A stretch of 64,000 bases of DNA. Origin: Pyrus communis (taxonomy: Eukaryota; Streptophyta; Magnoliopsida; Rosales; Rosaceae). The translations under genes were made by a program, and so were the position numbers. The DNA lies in NCBI RefSeq assembly GCF_963583255.1, contig NC_084817.1:16002121-16066120 (forward strand), read 5' to 3'. How positions within the stretch are numbered: the stretch's first letter is position 1; every line of letters begins with the position of its first letter. Shown piece after piece: positions 1 to 11,940 of this stretch. The notes beneath the pieces were generated by a model. The model did no database searches, was not told where the DNA came from, and saw nothing but the letters and a program-made list of their open reading frames with translations.

Positions 1-224
1 AGGAATGTCTCCTCAATTTGAAGGAGCTAAACAATATTCTTCTACAAATGCAAGATTTGAGTATCGGCTTTCTGATGTGGTCCAATAAAAAGATGTGACA
101 TATAACATATTCTTTATTTATTAAAGCCCATAAAAAATTTAACTTTATCATGTCTATTATTTTATAAATTAATTAAACATGTGTTAATAAATTATTGAGC
201 TAGATCATAAAGTCAAATAACGAC
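1..224. other. AT-rich flank, no gene seen
   Basis: I see no coding region or recognisable repeat here. The last eight bases, ATAACGAC (217-224), are the left copy of the target-site duplication of the hAT element that follows. Confidence 0.5.
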
Positions 225-945
225 TAGGCCTGGTAAACGGGTCATGTCTGTCGTATTCGTGTCGTTTTCGTATAACACATGTTATCTTAACAGGTTGTGT
301 CATGTCACACTCATTATCTTAACAGGTCCTTAACAAGACCCGTTAAGAAAAATATATATTTTTTTTTCTTAAACTAAGGTTCGTAAAATTTTATTCTACA
401 ACATCCATAGTTTCAAGAAAGAAAAACAAAACTGTAAAATCTTCCTCATACCAATTTCATACCATATCCATTTCAATTTCAATTTCACATATCCATTTCA
501 ATTTCACCTATCTATATCCATTTCAAATTCACATATCCAATTAAATTTCAAAATCCAATTCACATATCCACAAATTACAATCCAATTCAAATTTACTTTC
601 AATTTCACAATTCAATTAAAAACACCTTACACTTGCATGTTGCAGCCTTGCTTAATTGCTTTGCTTGTTTCAAATCTCCAAATCCGGAAAACAAATATAG
701 TTCCCACTAATTAACTTCCAGTAAATAGACCCCAAATGAAACATAGATACAAATGAACTCGCGGCGTTCACAATAAAAAAAAAAAAAAAAGGACATGCCT
801 GCCAATTGCCAATACTAGGGACAAATAATTAAGACATTGCATCTACTACAGCAAAACAAAAATAGGTGCGGCGTCACTACTCTATCGTTGCCTGCCTCAC
901 AGGTCACCTGAATTCTAACCTCCCGAGTCCCCTGATAACATATTC

Positions 946-990
<45 letters not shown>

Positions 991-1905
991 CATTAAGTAA
1001 TGAATCTCACCTTACGGCTTACAATACGACTAAATGGCATGACATAATAAAGTTAATTTACATAACTACATCTATATTCCCAAATTCCAATGCTTGATTC
1101 TATTTCTGCCTCGTCCTTTTGTGATTTTCAAGCTTGCGAAGCCAACGCGAAGCACGCTTGCTCAATCGCTTGGTTTTTTGAATGTTTGCAAACATGCCCC
1201 AACTTAGAAACCCAGAATCTCCAAAATCAGAAAACCCCAAAAACCCCAAACCCAAAAAATCCCTGGCCATTAGTTCTAATTTTAACGAAAACCCCAAATC
1301 ACTAGTTTTTGAAAAAAAACACAAAATACCCAAAAATACAAAATTCATACCTTTAGCGTGTGTTTGCCTGTATGTAGTTTTCTTGTGGCTACCAAAGTCG
1401 AGTTGAAGAAAGTGAACGGAGGAGGATGCGAGAGAGATGCAGATTAAGGAGACGGTGCGGGAGTAATTTTGGACTAGAGAGATCAGAGTGAATGAGAGAG
1501 AAGAGAAGGATAGCCTCCAACCTAATGCACAATGCATGGTTGAGATTAAACCTCAACCGATCCAATGGTCACCAATTTTTTAAATTAAATTTAATATATA
1601 TATATATATATAATTATTATAGTTTTTAGGGGTATAAAATTCTTAAATTAATATATATAACTATTATGGGTTATAAAATTATTGAATTAATATTTTGCTT
1701 ATCGTGCATTGTGTTACTCACGTGTATACCCGAACCAACCTGTTATCTTACCTATGTGTATACCCAAACCAACCTGTTAACTTAATAGGTGTTTATCGAG
1801 TTACCCGATAATGATCCAATTTTTTATCGTGTCGATCCGAATACTTGTTAATTTCGTATTGTATCGTGTCGAGTTATTGGAACGTATCAAGAATTGCCAG
1901 GCCTA
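225..1905. mobile_element. Non-autonomous hAT-type DNA transposon (copy 1)
   Basis: The element is 1681 bp. It begins TAGGCCTGGTAAAC and ends TTGCCAGGCCTA, giving terminal inverted repeats of about 11 bp. Both sides carry an identical 8-bp target-site duplication, ATAACGAC (217-224 and 1906-1913), the hallmark of the hAT superfamily. Both ends are crowded with short repeats of the GTTATCTTAACAGG / ACCCGTTAA type, as expected for subterminal transposase-binding sites. The interior holds degenerate CATATCCATTTCAA-like repeats (about 440-600), an (AT)20 run (949-988) and a GA-rich stretch near 1400-1510. No transposase reading frame is present, so it could only move with a partner's enzyme. It shares its ends with the element at 13997-17231. 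The short ORFs around 1100-1540 do not resemble any protein I know. Confidence 0.9.
949..988. repeat. (AT)n microsatellite
   Basis: About 20 uninterrupted AT dinucleotides inside the first hAT element. Confidence 0.95.
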
Positions 1906-1989
1906 ATAACGACAGTGACAAGTACTATCCATTAAGTAAAATTCTCCTTGCACTATAAAACAAACAGTAGTGCCCTCTTGAAATTACTT

Positions 1990-2214
1990 GTCATATGCAA
2001 AAATGTTTCTGGTATTATTTTGCTCTTGCATGCTTTTGTCACTCATATATATCACCAATTTTACTGCCTTGGCCTTGGAAGGCTGAGTTTCCAGCAATCT
2101 TTACTTTGGAGACTCTAATTCATGGTGAACTGGCACCCCCTCCTTACGGCGAGACCTTTTTCCGTAGGCCGGCTAGATGATTCTCCGATGGCCGCCTCGT
2201 AATGGATTTCCTGG
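1990..2214 (+). pseudogene. GDSL esterase/lipase first-exon relic
   Basis: Read in shifting frames, this stretch gives a hydrophobic signal-peptide-like start, then PAIFT, then GDSNS (only after a one-base shift), then PPYGETFFRRPA, then, after another shift, FSDGRLVMDF. The stretch ends at a good splice donor, CTGG|GTATGT (2215). Those blocks in that order are the first exon of plant GDSL-type serine esterases/lipases; the GDS serine is the family's nucleophile. The copy has at least two frameshifts, and the spacer between GDSNS and PPYGE is far shorter than in intact genes, suggesting an internal deletion. No later exons are visible in the AT-rich DNA downstream. The family call is firm, the subfamily is not. 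It starts less than 100 bp from the hAT insertion. Confidence 0.75.
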
Positions 2215-3541
2215 GTATGTATTCCACCATCTTTTTGTTTTCTCATAACTTGTTTATTCTTTGGATGACAATTTAAACATGAATGGTAGTTAGAGAAAGC
2301 ACTTTTTCGGTTATTCCAAGGCTCTATCTATAGGACATGTCCACTTAAGTACCATACAACATATACTTTGCTTGTTCTCAATTATAAATCATTGCCTTTT
2401 TTTTTTTTTTTTAATTAAAAAAATTAGGTTCTCATCCTTTATTTTCCTACTTCATTGATTAAAAGTTTATTCCTTTTCAATTTTTTATCAAGGTCCTTAG
2501 ATTTTAATAAACATTATTAATTATTTCAATAATAAAATATTAATTATTTCTAAATATATTCATTTAGTATTAGAAACGTTACATTTGTTATATTTATATT
2601 TATGCCTCAATTTTTTATCATATTTTTTATTTTTAGTCTATACTCATTTTTAATTTGCAACCCTTCTTTTAATTTGTACCAATTTTCTTTTCAGTTACCC
2701 ATATATTAATTAATGGGAAAACTTGATATAAGTCCCATTTTTTTAGTCAATAGTAGGAATAGTCAAATTTATTAAAATAAGTCCAATTCCTTAAATTTAA
2801 TTATTTAATTATCAATAATTATCTATTCAATGATAAGATTTTTTATAAAAATCAAATTTCTTCCTAATTATCTCTTTGATTATTTCTTTTTATTTTTATT
2901 TTTTATTATTTCTTGTTCTTCCTCCTACTTTAAACCTCATTTATAGATTTTATTTTTAATTTTTATAATCAACCTATAACACAGGTTAATTATTTTTACG
3001 TATCTATATGACATATTCTTTTTTATAATCAATGTGTCACAAATAAATGTGTCTTGCTTGTAGGTATATTATGTTTTTTCCTACCTTTTAGTTAGGTTTC
3101 ATATCTTGCTCACAGGTATAATATATATTCATATATTTGTTACTTGAGTTAAGGTAGAATGTTTTGTAGATAATTTATGTTAGTGTATTAGTTTTTGTTG
3201 TTGTAAGATATTACTTAGATTTTTTGGAGTTGAAAAATGCATAATATTAGAAGATTTTTAATTGATTTTTAATATTTTTAAAAAATATAAAATGAGTATA
3301 AAAGAAATAAAAACATGTAATTAAATAATTGGACTCACTCCTAAAAACCATCTATGTTTTTGGACCTAGATCTAAAAGCCCCTATATTAATTCCTTTTTT
3401 GTGCCCATATTTTTTTAACTTTTATTTGTATTTGTATCCATTTTTAATTTTTCTAAATATATCCATGCTAATTATATGTTTTTATTTATGTTTTTAAAGT
3501 GTATCAATAGTTATTTTTTAAAATATGTTAACAATTATGTG
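2215..3541. other. AT-rich gene-free stretch
   Basis: Very AT-rich and without a convincing coding region. Positions 2322-2475 match a segment found again at about 6093-6272 inside the left Copia LTR, so it is a dispersed repeat. No other identity could be assigned. Confidence 0.5.
2322..2475. repeat. Dispersed ~150-bp repeat, copy 1
   Basis: It runs from TCTATAGGACATGTCCAC, through a T-run, to GGTTCTCATCCTTTATTTTC and ATTGATTAAAA. The same sequence recurs at 6093-6272. I could not identify clear terminal inverted repeats or a target duplication. Confidence 0.7.
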
Positions 3542-4937
3542 TGACACACCCCGATCCAAATGTCCACCTGGACTCTGAATCGAGTTGTGCTGGCCAACAC
3601 CAGGAAAGTGATGAAGCCATAAAGTGTAGTGATGTGGAAATGTGAGCAAATTTAAACCTAAAAGTGTCTAAATGTAAGAGTACGCTTGTGAGCGGGAATG
3701 AACCCATTTCACACGTGATGTCAGAGCATAAGTAAAGTATAGTAAAATTAGAGTAAGAACTATACCATCAGGAGTAGTCTCTGTTTATTGGTGATTGCCA
3801 TAAATCCTCGTCAACACGAACACTGTGACTAGATCTTGGAGGGGCGAAAAACAAGGGTGAGTGGGCCTAAAAGTAAAGCTTTGTAAAAACCCTTTCGAAA
3901 ACATAATAACCCCTCACCACAAAACAAGTATAGTTTCCAAAATATACATACTACTATAGTATGAAAATACTTACCGTAGCCTACAAACACACAAGCTTAT
4001 GTAGAGATATTTTGTATATACAAACATATCATATCGAGTGCTCATCCACATATGCGGCCACACAAGCTTATGCAAAGATATTTTGACATGAACAGGATTG
4101 GGTGTAATAATGATTTACGCTCTAGTACTACAATAATGTGAAGACTGGTGGTATGTGCAACACATATGAGTCCTAATTGCCTATAGCAATCTAGGTCATG
4201 ACTGGCACCTACAATGGATCCAAAATGAGCGTACGATGCGATGTGACCATACACGTGAAGCATGGCCTTGGCCCTGGTGAGTACCGACACCAGTGTAGCA
4301 CATGATGAACAAATAACATACATACGATCATGCAATAGTAAATCGATAATTCACGTCGACAAAATACTATTTAATAAATATTAATCATGGCCATAATTCA
4401 AATCCCATAAAGGCATGCATATTTGTGCATCCCGTAGGATTTAGGATAATTTCGTAAATTCCGTCATTTCACTAATTCTTATAAACATTAGTCTAATCTA
4501 GGCATAAGTAGGAAATTCTTTTTCAAATATTTAAATGGAAACTAAATACGGTTGGCCGATGTTAATTGTACCTAAGCATAATAGAGGCCCATTAGTAAAA
4601 CTCAATTAAAACATTTGAATTTGGAGAAATGAACTGCGGTTTCAAAATCAGCGGGTCGAAATACGCTAAGAAGGGTCCCGGACAAATTTTGTAAAAAGTC
4701 AACAGTTAACCCAAAAAGTCAACCAAGATGCCTCGGCGGTCAACTACGTTCAAACTTTAGAATTTCACTAAATGGATGTCAAAAATGGACTCAGGGCATC
4801 GAAATTAATCTAGAAGGGTTTCCAAGAAAATTTTACAAAAGTCAACGCAAGGAATATTCCAAAGAATATTCCAGGCCCATTTCAGAAATGGGATGGATGG
4901 GGTTAAGACCATCTTCAACCGAAGGAGGCCAGAGAAA
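3542..4937 (-). mobile_element. Antisense LTR-retrotransposon LTR fragment
   Basis: It begins TGACACACCCCGATCC, close to the reverse complement of the terminus of the solo LTR at 51743-53944 (which ends GAGGTGTGTCA). It looks like the end of a long LTR lying on the minus strand. Typical LTR-style fragments such as GTCAACAGTTAACCC follow. It is interrupted at 4937/4938 by the Copia element, and 13145-13250 may be its continuation. I could not find the other LTR terminus, so length and family are uncertain. The similarity to the solo LTR suggests a Ty3/Gypsy-type element, but this is inference. Confidence 0.5.
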
Positions 4938-6791
4938 TGGTGAACCAAAAGACTCTTTAACAAATTAGATATAAGAGAGAGTTTGAGTTTCATTACCCTT
5001 GAAGCTAATCCTTGTTTACACAAAGGATTCACCCAAGTGAAGGGCCTTCAAGTCACCTCTTTTGCTCCTTGGATGGTTGCTTCTTTGCTTTTCCTTTGCT
5101 CCTTGAGGATTTGAGGAGAGGAACTCCAAGAACACCAAAAGTTTGGTGTCTCTAAGCCTCCACACCAAGGATGAGGTGTGAAAATGAAATGGATAACTTA
5201 GAGGAAGGAAGATTGCTAGCTATTTTTCTCTCTAAGTGTGGCCGACCTCTTTGGAAGACAAAGAAAGAAAGAGTTTTGCTCTTCTGCCTCAAAGAAAACC
5301 CTTGATGTGGTAAAGCTATAAAGTTCCTTTTATAGCACTTCACATTTGAGCGGCAAACTTGCAATTATGCCAAGTTCACTACCACTCACCCTATGGCCGG
5401 CCATCCTTTAGTTATTGGGCTAATTGCCCATTTTGTTTTAGTTGTTATACAACTTAAACATAATGAGCCTTATCGACCAAATCCTTTTGGGCCCCAAGGT
5501 CCGAAACTAACTTGGAAGCCCAATACGAACCTTTCGTATAATTAAGTAACTAATTAATTAATTTTGACCATTCTCAATTAAACCATTTAATTGCTTATCC
5601 ATCTCATTTATATTTCTTCACTTTCATCCTTACTTGGTGTACGATCCATTAGGTTCTAATTAGTGAGCTAATGGGCGATTGTTACTCTTAACGATCGATT
5701 GTGAATTGAAACTACATTTCAATTCTCCCTTTGATGAAGATAATCTTCAGGGCTTCCACAAACCATGAGTGATACCTAGCAGTATGTCATGGCTACCCAA
5801 GCTAAGTAGAAGTGGTTGGAGAACCTATCCAGTTACAATTACAATATAATACGGTCATTCTCTAATATAATACACTTAATCGCATTGTTTGAGTGACAGT
5901 TTGTTTCAGGTCTACTATCAAATGTGATACTTCTCTATATGATTTAATTGAATATGATTTGGAACAAACTTCCTAAGTCATATTCGTATGCTTTGGCCAA
6001 AGACTCCTGAATCATATCTCAAAGTATTCTCCCTTCACCATGGAAGGTTAAAGATCCCTTGTTGTGCATTCATATGCCTACATGACTAGATATATCTATA
6101 GGACATGTCCACATAAGTAGCCCACATCATATACTTTGTTTGTTCCCAATTATAAATCATTGTTTTTTTTTTCTTTTTAAAGTAGCCGAAAGATTGTGTT
6201 TTTTTTTTTTTTGAATTAAAAAAAAATTAGGTTCTCATCCTTTATTTTCCTACTTCATTGATTAAAACTTTATTAATGTCGTTGACACTCTCGATGAAAT
6301 GCCTTTGACATGATTAAAGATTAAGGACCTAACCATTAGACATCTATGATGCCTTTGGTCAAATGACTACTTTGCATATTGCAACTTCCGAGTTCTTACA
6401 TGACTGTACGTTCGAACTCTCTTTTGATCATAGTTCAGTGTACTCAATTACCATTTTGAGCACCTATGTGTTTGTCTCAGTGTCCAACACTAAATGACTG
6501 GAGATTAGTCATACTCACGCTTGAGTTAACATAACACATATTAAGCTTAACGAATTGTCAATGCCCAATTGGCAATCTTATGGCTAGGAGCGTTTTAGGA
6601 CTGAACATAAGAGAAAAGTCTCGTTAATCTAACTTACTTAGATCACTTCTCTCTTAGATTAAATACATTCTTTGGATTCCCTTATTGCTTAAATAAGCTT
6701 TGCCCTTCATTAAACTTATAATAGTTTAACACAATAAGTATTCCAAAAGCTATTACATCAAATAAGTGGCTTTTTGGACGTACTTCCAACA
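4938..6791 (-). repeat. 3' LTR of the Copia element
   Basis: It aligns with 11941-13144 over its full length apart from two differences. It keeps about 500 bp (roughly 5452-5950) missing from the other LTR, and it carries the extra dispersed repeat at 6093-6272. Its right edge CCAACA abuts the polypurine tract at 6792 onward. Confidence 0.9.
6093..6272. repeat. Dispersed ~150-bp repeat, copy 2, inside the LTR
   Basis: It matches 2322-2475 and is absent from the equivalent point in the other LTR (near 12590), where a short GCTTGACCCCAAC lies instead. It therefore entered this LTR after, or independently of, the Copia insertion. Confidence 0.7.
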
Positions 6792-8960
6792 ATCTCTCAC
6801 TTGCACTCAAAGCCACCTTCCCATGTATCTAATACCCATCTATTCCATATGGCAGTCAAGTTGGATTTGAGACATTGGCTTCGTCAGTGGATCTACTATG
6901 TTATTGACTGAGGAAACCTTGAGGATGTAGACTTTCCCCTCGGCAGCATATCTTCTAATGATGTTAAAAAGTCTGTCAAAATGTTTGTTCTTTTGATGAG
7001 TCCTGGGTTCCTTGGCTTGAGTTATCGCCCCATTATTATCATAATACAAAGTTATTGGTGATGTAATGGTTGGAACCACTCCAAGTTCACTAATGAACTT
7101 CTTCACCAATTAATTTTCTAGATCTATCACGATAGAGCTTTATCCCAAACACATAAGATGCATCTCCCAAATCTTTCATGTGGAAGGTTTTGGACAACCA
7201 CACTTTTATAGAAGAAAGTAATGCAGTGTCATTCCCGAATGGTAATATGTCATCTACATATAATACTAGGAATACAACTACATCCCTAACGACCTTTTGA
7301 TAAACACAGTTGTTGCCTTCGTTTTGAGCAAAACCAAATGATTTGATTTCAGTGTCAAAACGAATGTTCCAGCTCCTGAAGGCTTGCTTAATTCCATAAA
7401 TAGACCTCTGAAGCTTGCATACCTTAGTCTTTTCAGACTTAGATACAAAACCTTCGGGTTGAGTCATATAGAGCTCTTCCTCTAAGTAGCCATTCAAAAA
7501 AGCCGTTTTCACGTCCATTTGCCATATCTCATAATCAAAGTACGTAACTATAGCAAGCAAAATCCGAATGGACTTAATCATGGCTACAGGAGAGAAGGTT
7601 TCTTTATAGTCAATCCCTTCTTGTTACCTGTAACCCTTGGTTACTAGTCTAGCCTTATAAGTCTCCACATTCCCATTAGCGCCTATCTTTCTCTTGAATA
7701 CCCATTTGTTTCCAACAGGTATTATACCTTCTAGAGGGTCTACAAGAGTCTAAACATGATTTTGACATATGCTTCACAACCCTAAATCTTAATATAATTA
7801 AGACTTGGCTTTCTCTCATGCCATATCTCAGAGGGCATCTATGAAACTGACTTGGAATGTACTCTACCAAGCAAGTAACCTACTGTATATAGAGCGTATC
7901 CCTAGAATGTTACTGGTAGATCAGCGGAACTCATCATAGAACGAACCATGTTCATCAAGGTTCGATTTCTCTTTTCAGAAACTCCATTAAGTTGTGGAGT
8001 TCCCGATAGAGTCCATTGTGATATTATTCTACACTCTTTGAGATAATCTAGGAACTTGTCTTATTCGATCTAATCTTAGGATCTTTATATGCTTCCCAGT
8101 TTGCTTCTCAACTTCATTCTTGAATTCTTTGAACTTTTCAAAGGATTCTAACATGTACTTCATACGATACATATAGCCAAACCGAGAGTGATCGTCGATG
8201 AATGTGATATAGTATGAGAAGCCTGATCTCGACATAGTAGACATAGGTCCACATACGTCAGTGTGGATTAACCTTAGAATTATAGTGGCACGCTCTCCAT
8301 TCCCAATGAATGGAGATTTGGTCATCTTCCCTTTCAAGCAACATTCAAAAGTACCCATTTGGTCATTACCTAATGAGCGGAAATATCTGTCTTACGACAT
8401 CTTGCGAATCTTATCAAGGTTCACATGTCCAAATTTAAAATGCCACATCTTTTCTTGCTTAACTTCTTCTCTAGCCCTTTTGGGTTTTGAGGTATTCTTG
8501 CTTTCAATATAGTGCATCATACTACTTGTCTCTATGTTAATAAGTCCCTCTATCATATTACCATGAGAGATGATACGACCATTCAAGTATAAAGTGTAAC
8601 TCATTTTGTTAAACAATACTAAGTGCCTATCTCGTAAAAGCTTGGAGATGGAAATCAAATTCTTTATACATGAAGGAAAATATAAACAATTTTTAAGTTC
8701 CAAGACTTCCCCAAAGGGTAGTTTAAGCATGTAGGTGCTTACTGTTTTTGCAGAAACTTTAGTGCCGTTCCCAACTCGCACAATCATCTCCTCATTAGGT
8801 AGTGTCCAACTCCTTGTTAGTCCCTGCAATGAATTGCAAATATGTTGACTAGCGCCTAAATCAAATATCCAGGAAATAGAGCTTACTGTAAAAGCACTCT
8901 CTATGATAGAAATAGTCCCTTCAAAAGTTCGTGTTACAATGCTCGCAATGCGCACCCTGT
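6792..8960 (-). pseudogene. Copia pol remnant (protease, integrase, RT, RNase H)
   Basis: In minus orientation it starts with a protease block containing WIFDLGASQHI; the active-site triad is normally DSG, so the serine is lost. A GAG-pre-integrase block (WHFKFGHVNL) follows near 8400. The integrase catalytic region includes HTDVCGPM and FIDDHSRFGY (8360-8030). The reverse transcriptase covers about 7700-7105, with MDVKTAFLNGYLEEELYM and YVDDIL. RNase H covers 7104-6840, with DNNGAITQAKEPRTHQKNKH. The RT reading runs from YRDRSRKLI straight into the C-terminal RNase H at about 7105, so roughly 450-480 bp that intact relatives have there is missing. Several frameshifts separate the pieces. The product would be non-functional. 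Confidence 0.9.
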
Positions 8961-8970
8961 ATTTCTTCTT

Positions 8971-9662
8971 CTAACATTCATCTTTTCCGCAATGAAAGCA
9001 TGTTCCTTTGGATTTTCTTGCCTTCTTCTTATGCAACCTTTTCCTTATGATTGCATTCTCACTCCCACTGTTCTTTTTGAAACCTTGGTCAAATTCACAG
9101 CACAGGTCAATCATCTCTGAAAAAGTATGATCAAATCTATTCACTTTATAGTTTACTATAAACTTGGTGAAATCATCCGAGAGAGATGCAAGGAAAAAGT
9201 CTTGGGCCATTCTCCCATCGATGGAAGTTCCTAAACTCTCAAGATCTTGAAAGATCATTTCCATCTTTTGTCCATGTTTTTGGATTGATGTCCTCTTTGC
9301 CATTTTGGCATTCAATAGACTACAAATATTTAAGAATCGTAGATTACTAGTCTCAATGTCATGCATCTTATGCAAACGATCAACCATGGCACAAGAAGTG
9401 TCCATGTGCTTATGTAGCTTCTTAAACTCCTCACTAAGTGAAGTGAGGATTAACTTGTAAGTCATCCTCATAGTGTCTAGCATAATTTTGACACTCCTCC
9501 TCTGAAGCTTGTTTCGTAGGAGATACATGAGGAGGGGATTTCTTGAGCACATACGATGTCATTCATCTTTGAGACATTCTCAATGTGATGATACCGAGCA
9601 AGCAAACATTGGCCCCTAAGGCTCTTTTTGTCAAGTATAATGGTAAGTGTAATTTTAGGCAT
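8971..9662 (-). pseudogene. Copia gag remnant
   Basis: Two overlapping minus-strand reading frames give a Copia-type capsid (UBN2/gag-like), with LSDDFTKFIVNYKVN and a basic stretch leading to CFHCGKDEC, the start of a zinc knuckle (CX2C) that breaks off. At least one frameshift (near 9500) separates the N-terminal part. In intact elements gag packages the RNA and forms virus-like particles; here it is broken. Confidence 0.8.
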
Positions 9663-11940
9663 GTCGTTAACTACATAACATAACAGAAATCGTATTAGAT
9701 TGTTGATTTGATTTTAAAAAACTACTTGATTGGGCTTAAATCAAATAATAACACCCACTATTTTTAGCAAATTACATGTCCCTCAATGGAATCCGAGAGT
9801 TATGTTGAACTCTTAGCAGGGTATGAAAGGCTTACCATTACCAAGCCCACCTCAAAATGATATGATGTTGGTTAGCAACAATAATGATGAGAGAATGACA
9901 CTTTAGTCATTTACAACTCTTGTAATTACCCATCTAGTTTGGCCTCTAGAGAATGATGCCTCACAATGATATGATGTTGGCACCACTGCACTTAGTTAAG
10001 TCATTCCCACCATGCTAGTTCGTGTAAGGGTTCAAGAATAGCCTCACAATGATATGATGTTGACCATCCTCATTGCCTACCTGACCACATCATGTATGTA
10101 CATATGGACTCCTCCTAAATGTAAGCACATACTTTGAACTTTCTCATGAAAGGGTGAAGCTGGTGTATGAGTCACAAACGATTGGAGCCCATTTCTCGCT
10201 TATCAACTTAATATTCGTTTTATTGAAGGAGTAGTGTTGGGCTATATCAATTTCATTTTAATCTTATTAAAAGAACTTGGGCCTATCACAACCATTGGTT
10301 CCAAGTTTATATGAATTAGTAGTGTATAATACTCCCACTATTTCGATGAAACAAGAGAGACTATATGGAACTACTTACGAATGCATAGCATCCTCATATG
10401 GACTATATAGTCATTTTAGGTCTTAGGATGATTACAATCCATTTGATTTGATCCAACACAAGCCTTGTGTTGGACCTTGGGTCTAAGGTAGGTAGTTGTT
10501 GATTTTAGTTACGCGTTTAAACAAAATCGAATACTTGAAATAAAGAGAAGGGCTTATGCCCTTTTACAACACATTTGAACTAATCAAATTACATTCAAAT
10601 CTAAACTACTTAACCCAAACTTTCATAATGTAAAGCGGCCAATCACATAGCTCAATTATTGAGGCCTTTGGTTCATAATCACCCTTTTCTTAATCAATCA
10701 CAGTAACTAAGAAAGCAACTTAAACAATTGGTTTTCAAATTCATAGAATTGATTTAAATGGAACTAAATGAAATGAAAATCCAATTCTCATTAAAGAGAC
10801 AAAACCATTTTGTTATCATCATAAGTTGGGCCGAAAATGCAACGACCTCAACTATTGGGCAACAATGCAAAAACATAAACTTTTGGGGTCACTTTGTAAA
10901 AACACAAAAGTCCACAACTTCATGTAATTACAACTAGAACCCAAAAATTTCAACAATTACAAAAACATCATTAAAGGAGCAAAATAATTTGTCCTTTAGT
11001 GATTTTGGGCATTACGGAAAAACGTAAACTTTTGGGCCAAAGTGCAAATACACAAAAGTATCAAAACTTTATGTAATTGTATAAAAGCCCCAAAAGTACC
11101 CTCACTAAGGGGTGGCCGGTTTTAGATAGTGTAAAGGGAGGGTTGGTTTTAGTGAAAATTCAAAATTTTATAAAGTGTTGAAAAAGTGAAAGGTATGGGT
11201 TGAATAGTTGATTAGCGTGGTTGAATAGTTTGATTGGTATGAGTTGTAAGATGTAGGTAAGGTGTAGAATTTATCAAACAATAAAAAAACACCAATCATC
11301 CATCACCAATCAATAACAAACCAAAACTTTATGAAAAACATCAAACACATTGAATCAAAGCACTAAACCTTTTGTTCTTGGTATGAACATCAAGAACAAA
11401 GTAAGAACATTGAAGAGCACACATGAAAACTCATAAAAGCTCCATGAATGTTTTCACTCAATTAAAATTCAAAATTTACAATACTCAAAAGAGGGTTAAC
11501 ATCCTAGGGTACTTAGGAGTTCCTAATGTCAGTTTAAAACACTTTTAACAAGACAATCAAGAACCCAAAAATCCACTCTTTGGATTTGGCCGAATTTCCC
11601 CACATACATGACACCAAATTTTAGTTCCAATATTCATGCTTAAATGAACTACATCTACAACATTTGAGATCCTAAATTTTCAAGCAAAATTTATATTCAA
11701 AAAGCAAGAACAAAGCTTGTAACATTTTAAACATTTAAATCACAAACCATGAAAAAACACAAAACCCAAAAGGATTCACCATACACTAGACCTAAGCTCC
11801 AATACCTCTTGAAGGAAAAATTTGTCCTAGCAAAGAATATGTGAGAACATTTGAACGCATAAGCAAACTAATAATACTTTAAAGTAGACATGCATTAAAA
11901 AAAACAATTCTAAAACCCATGACTTTCAAAGCCTAGTGAA
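9663..11940 (-). other. Copia untranslated leader
   Basis: This is the non-coding stretch between the 5' LTR and gag. It is unusually long (about 2.3 kb). A block CCTCACAATGATATGATGTTG, with small changes, occurs three times (about 9850, 9958 and 10042). A possible primer-binding-like sequence, AGGTATTGGAGC on the minus strand (near 11795), lies away from the LTR edge and is not convincing. Confidence 0.6.
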
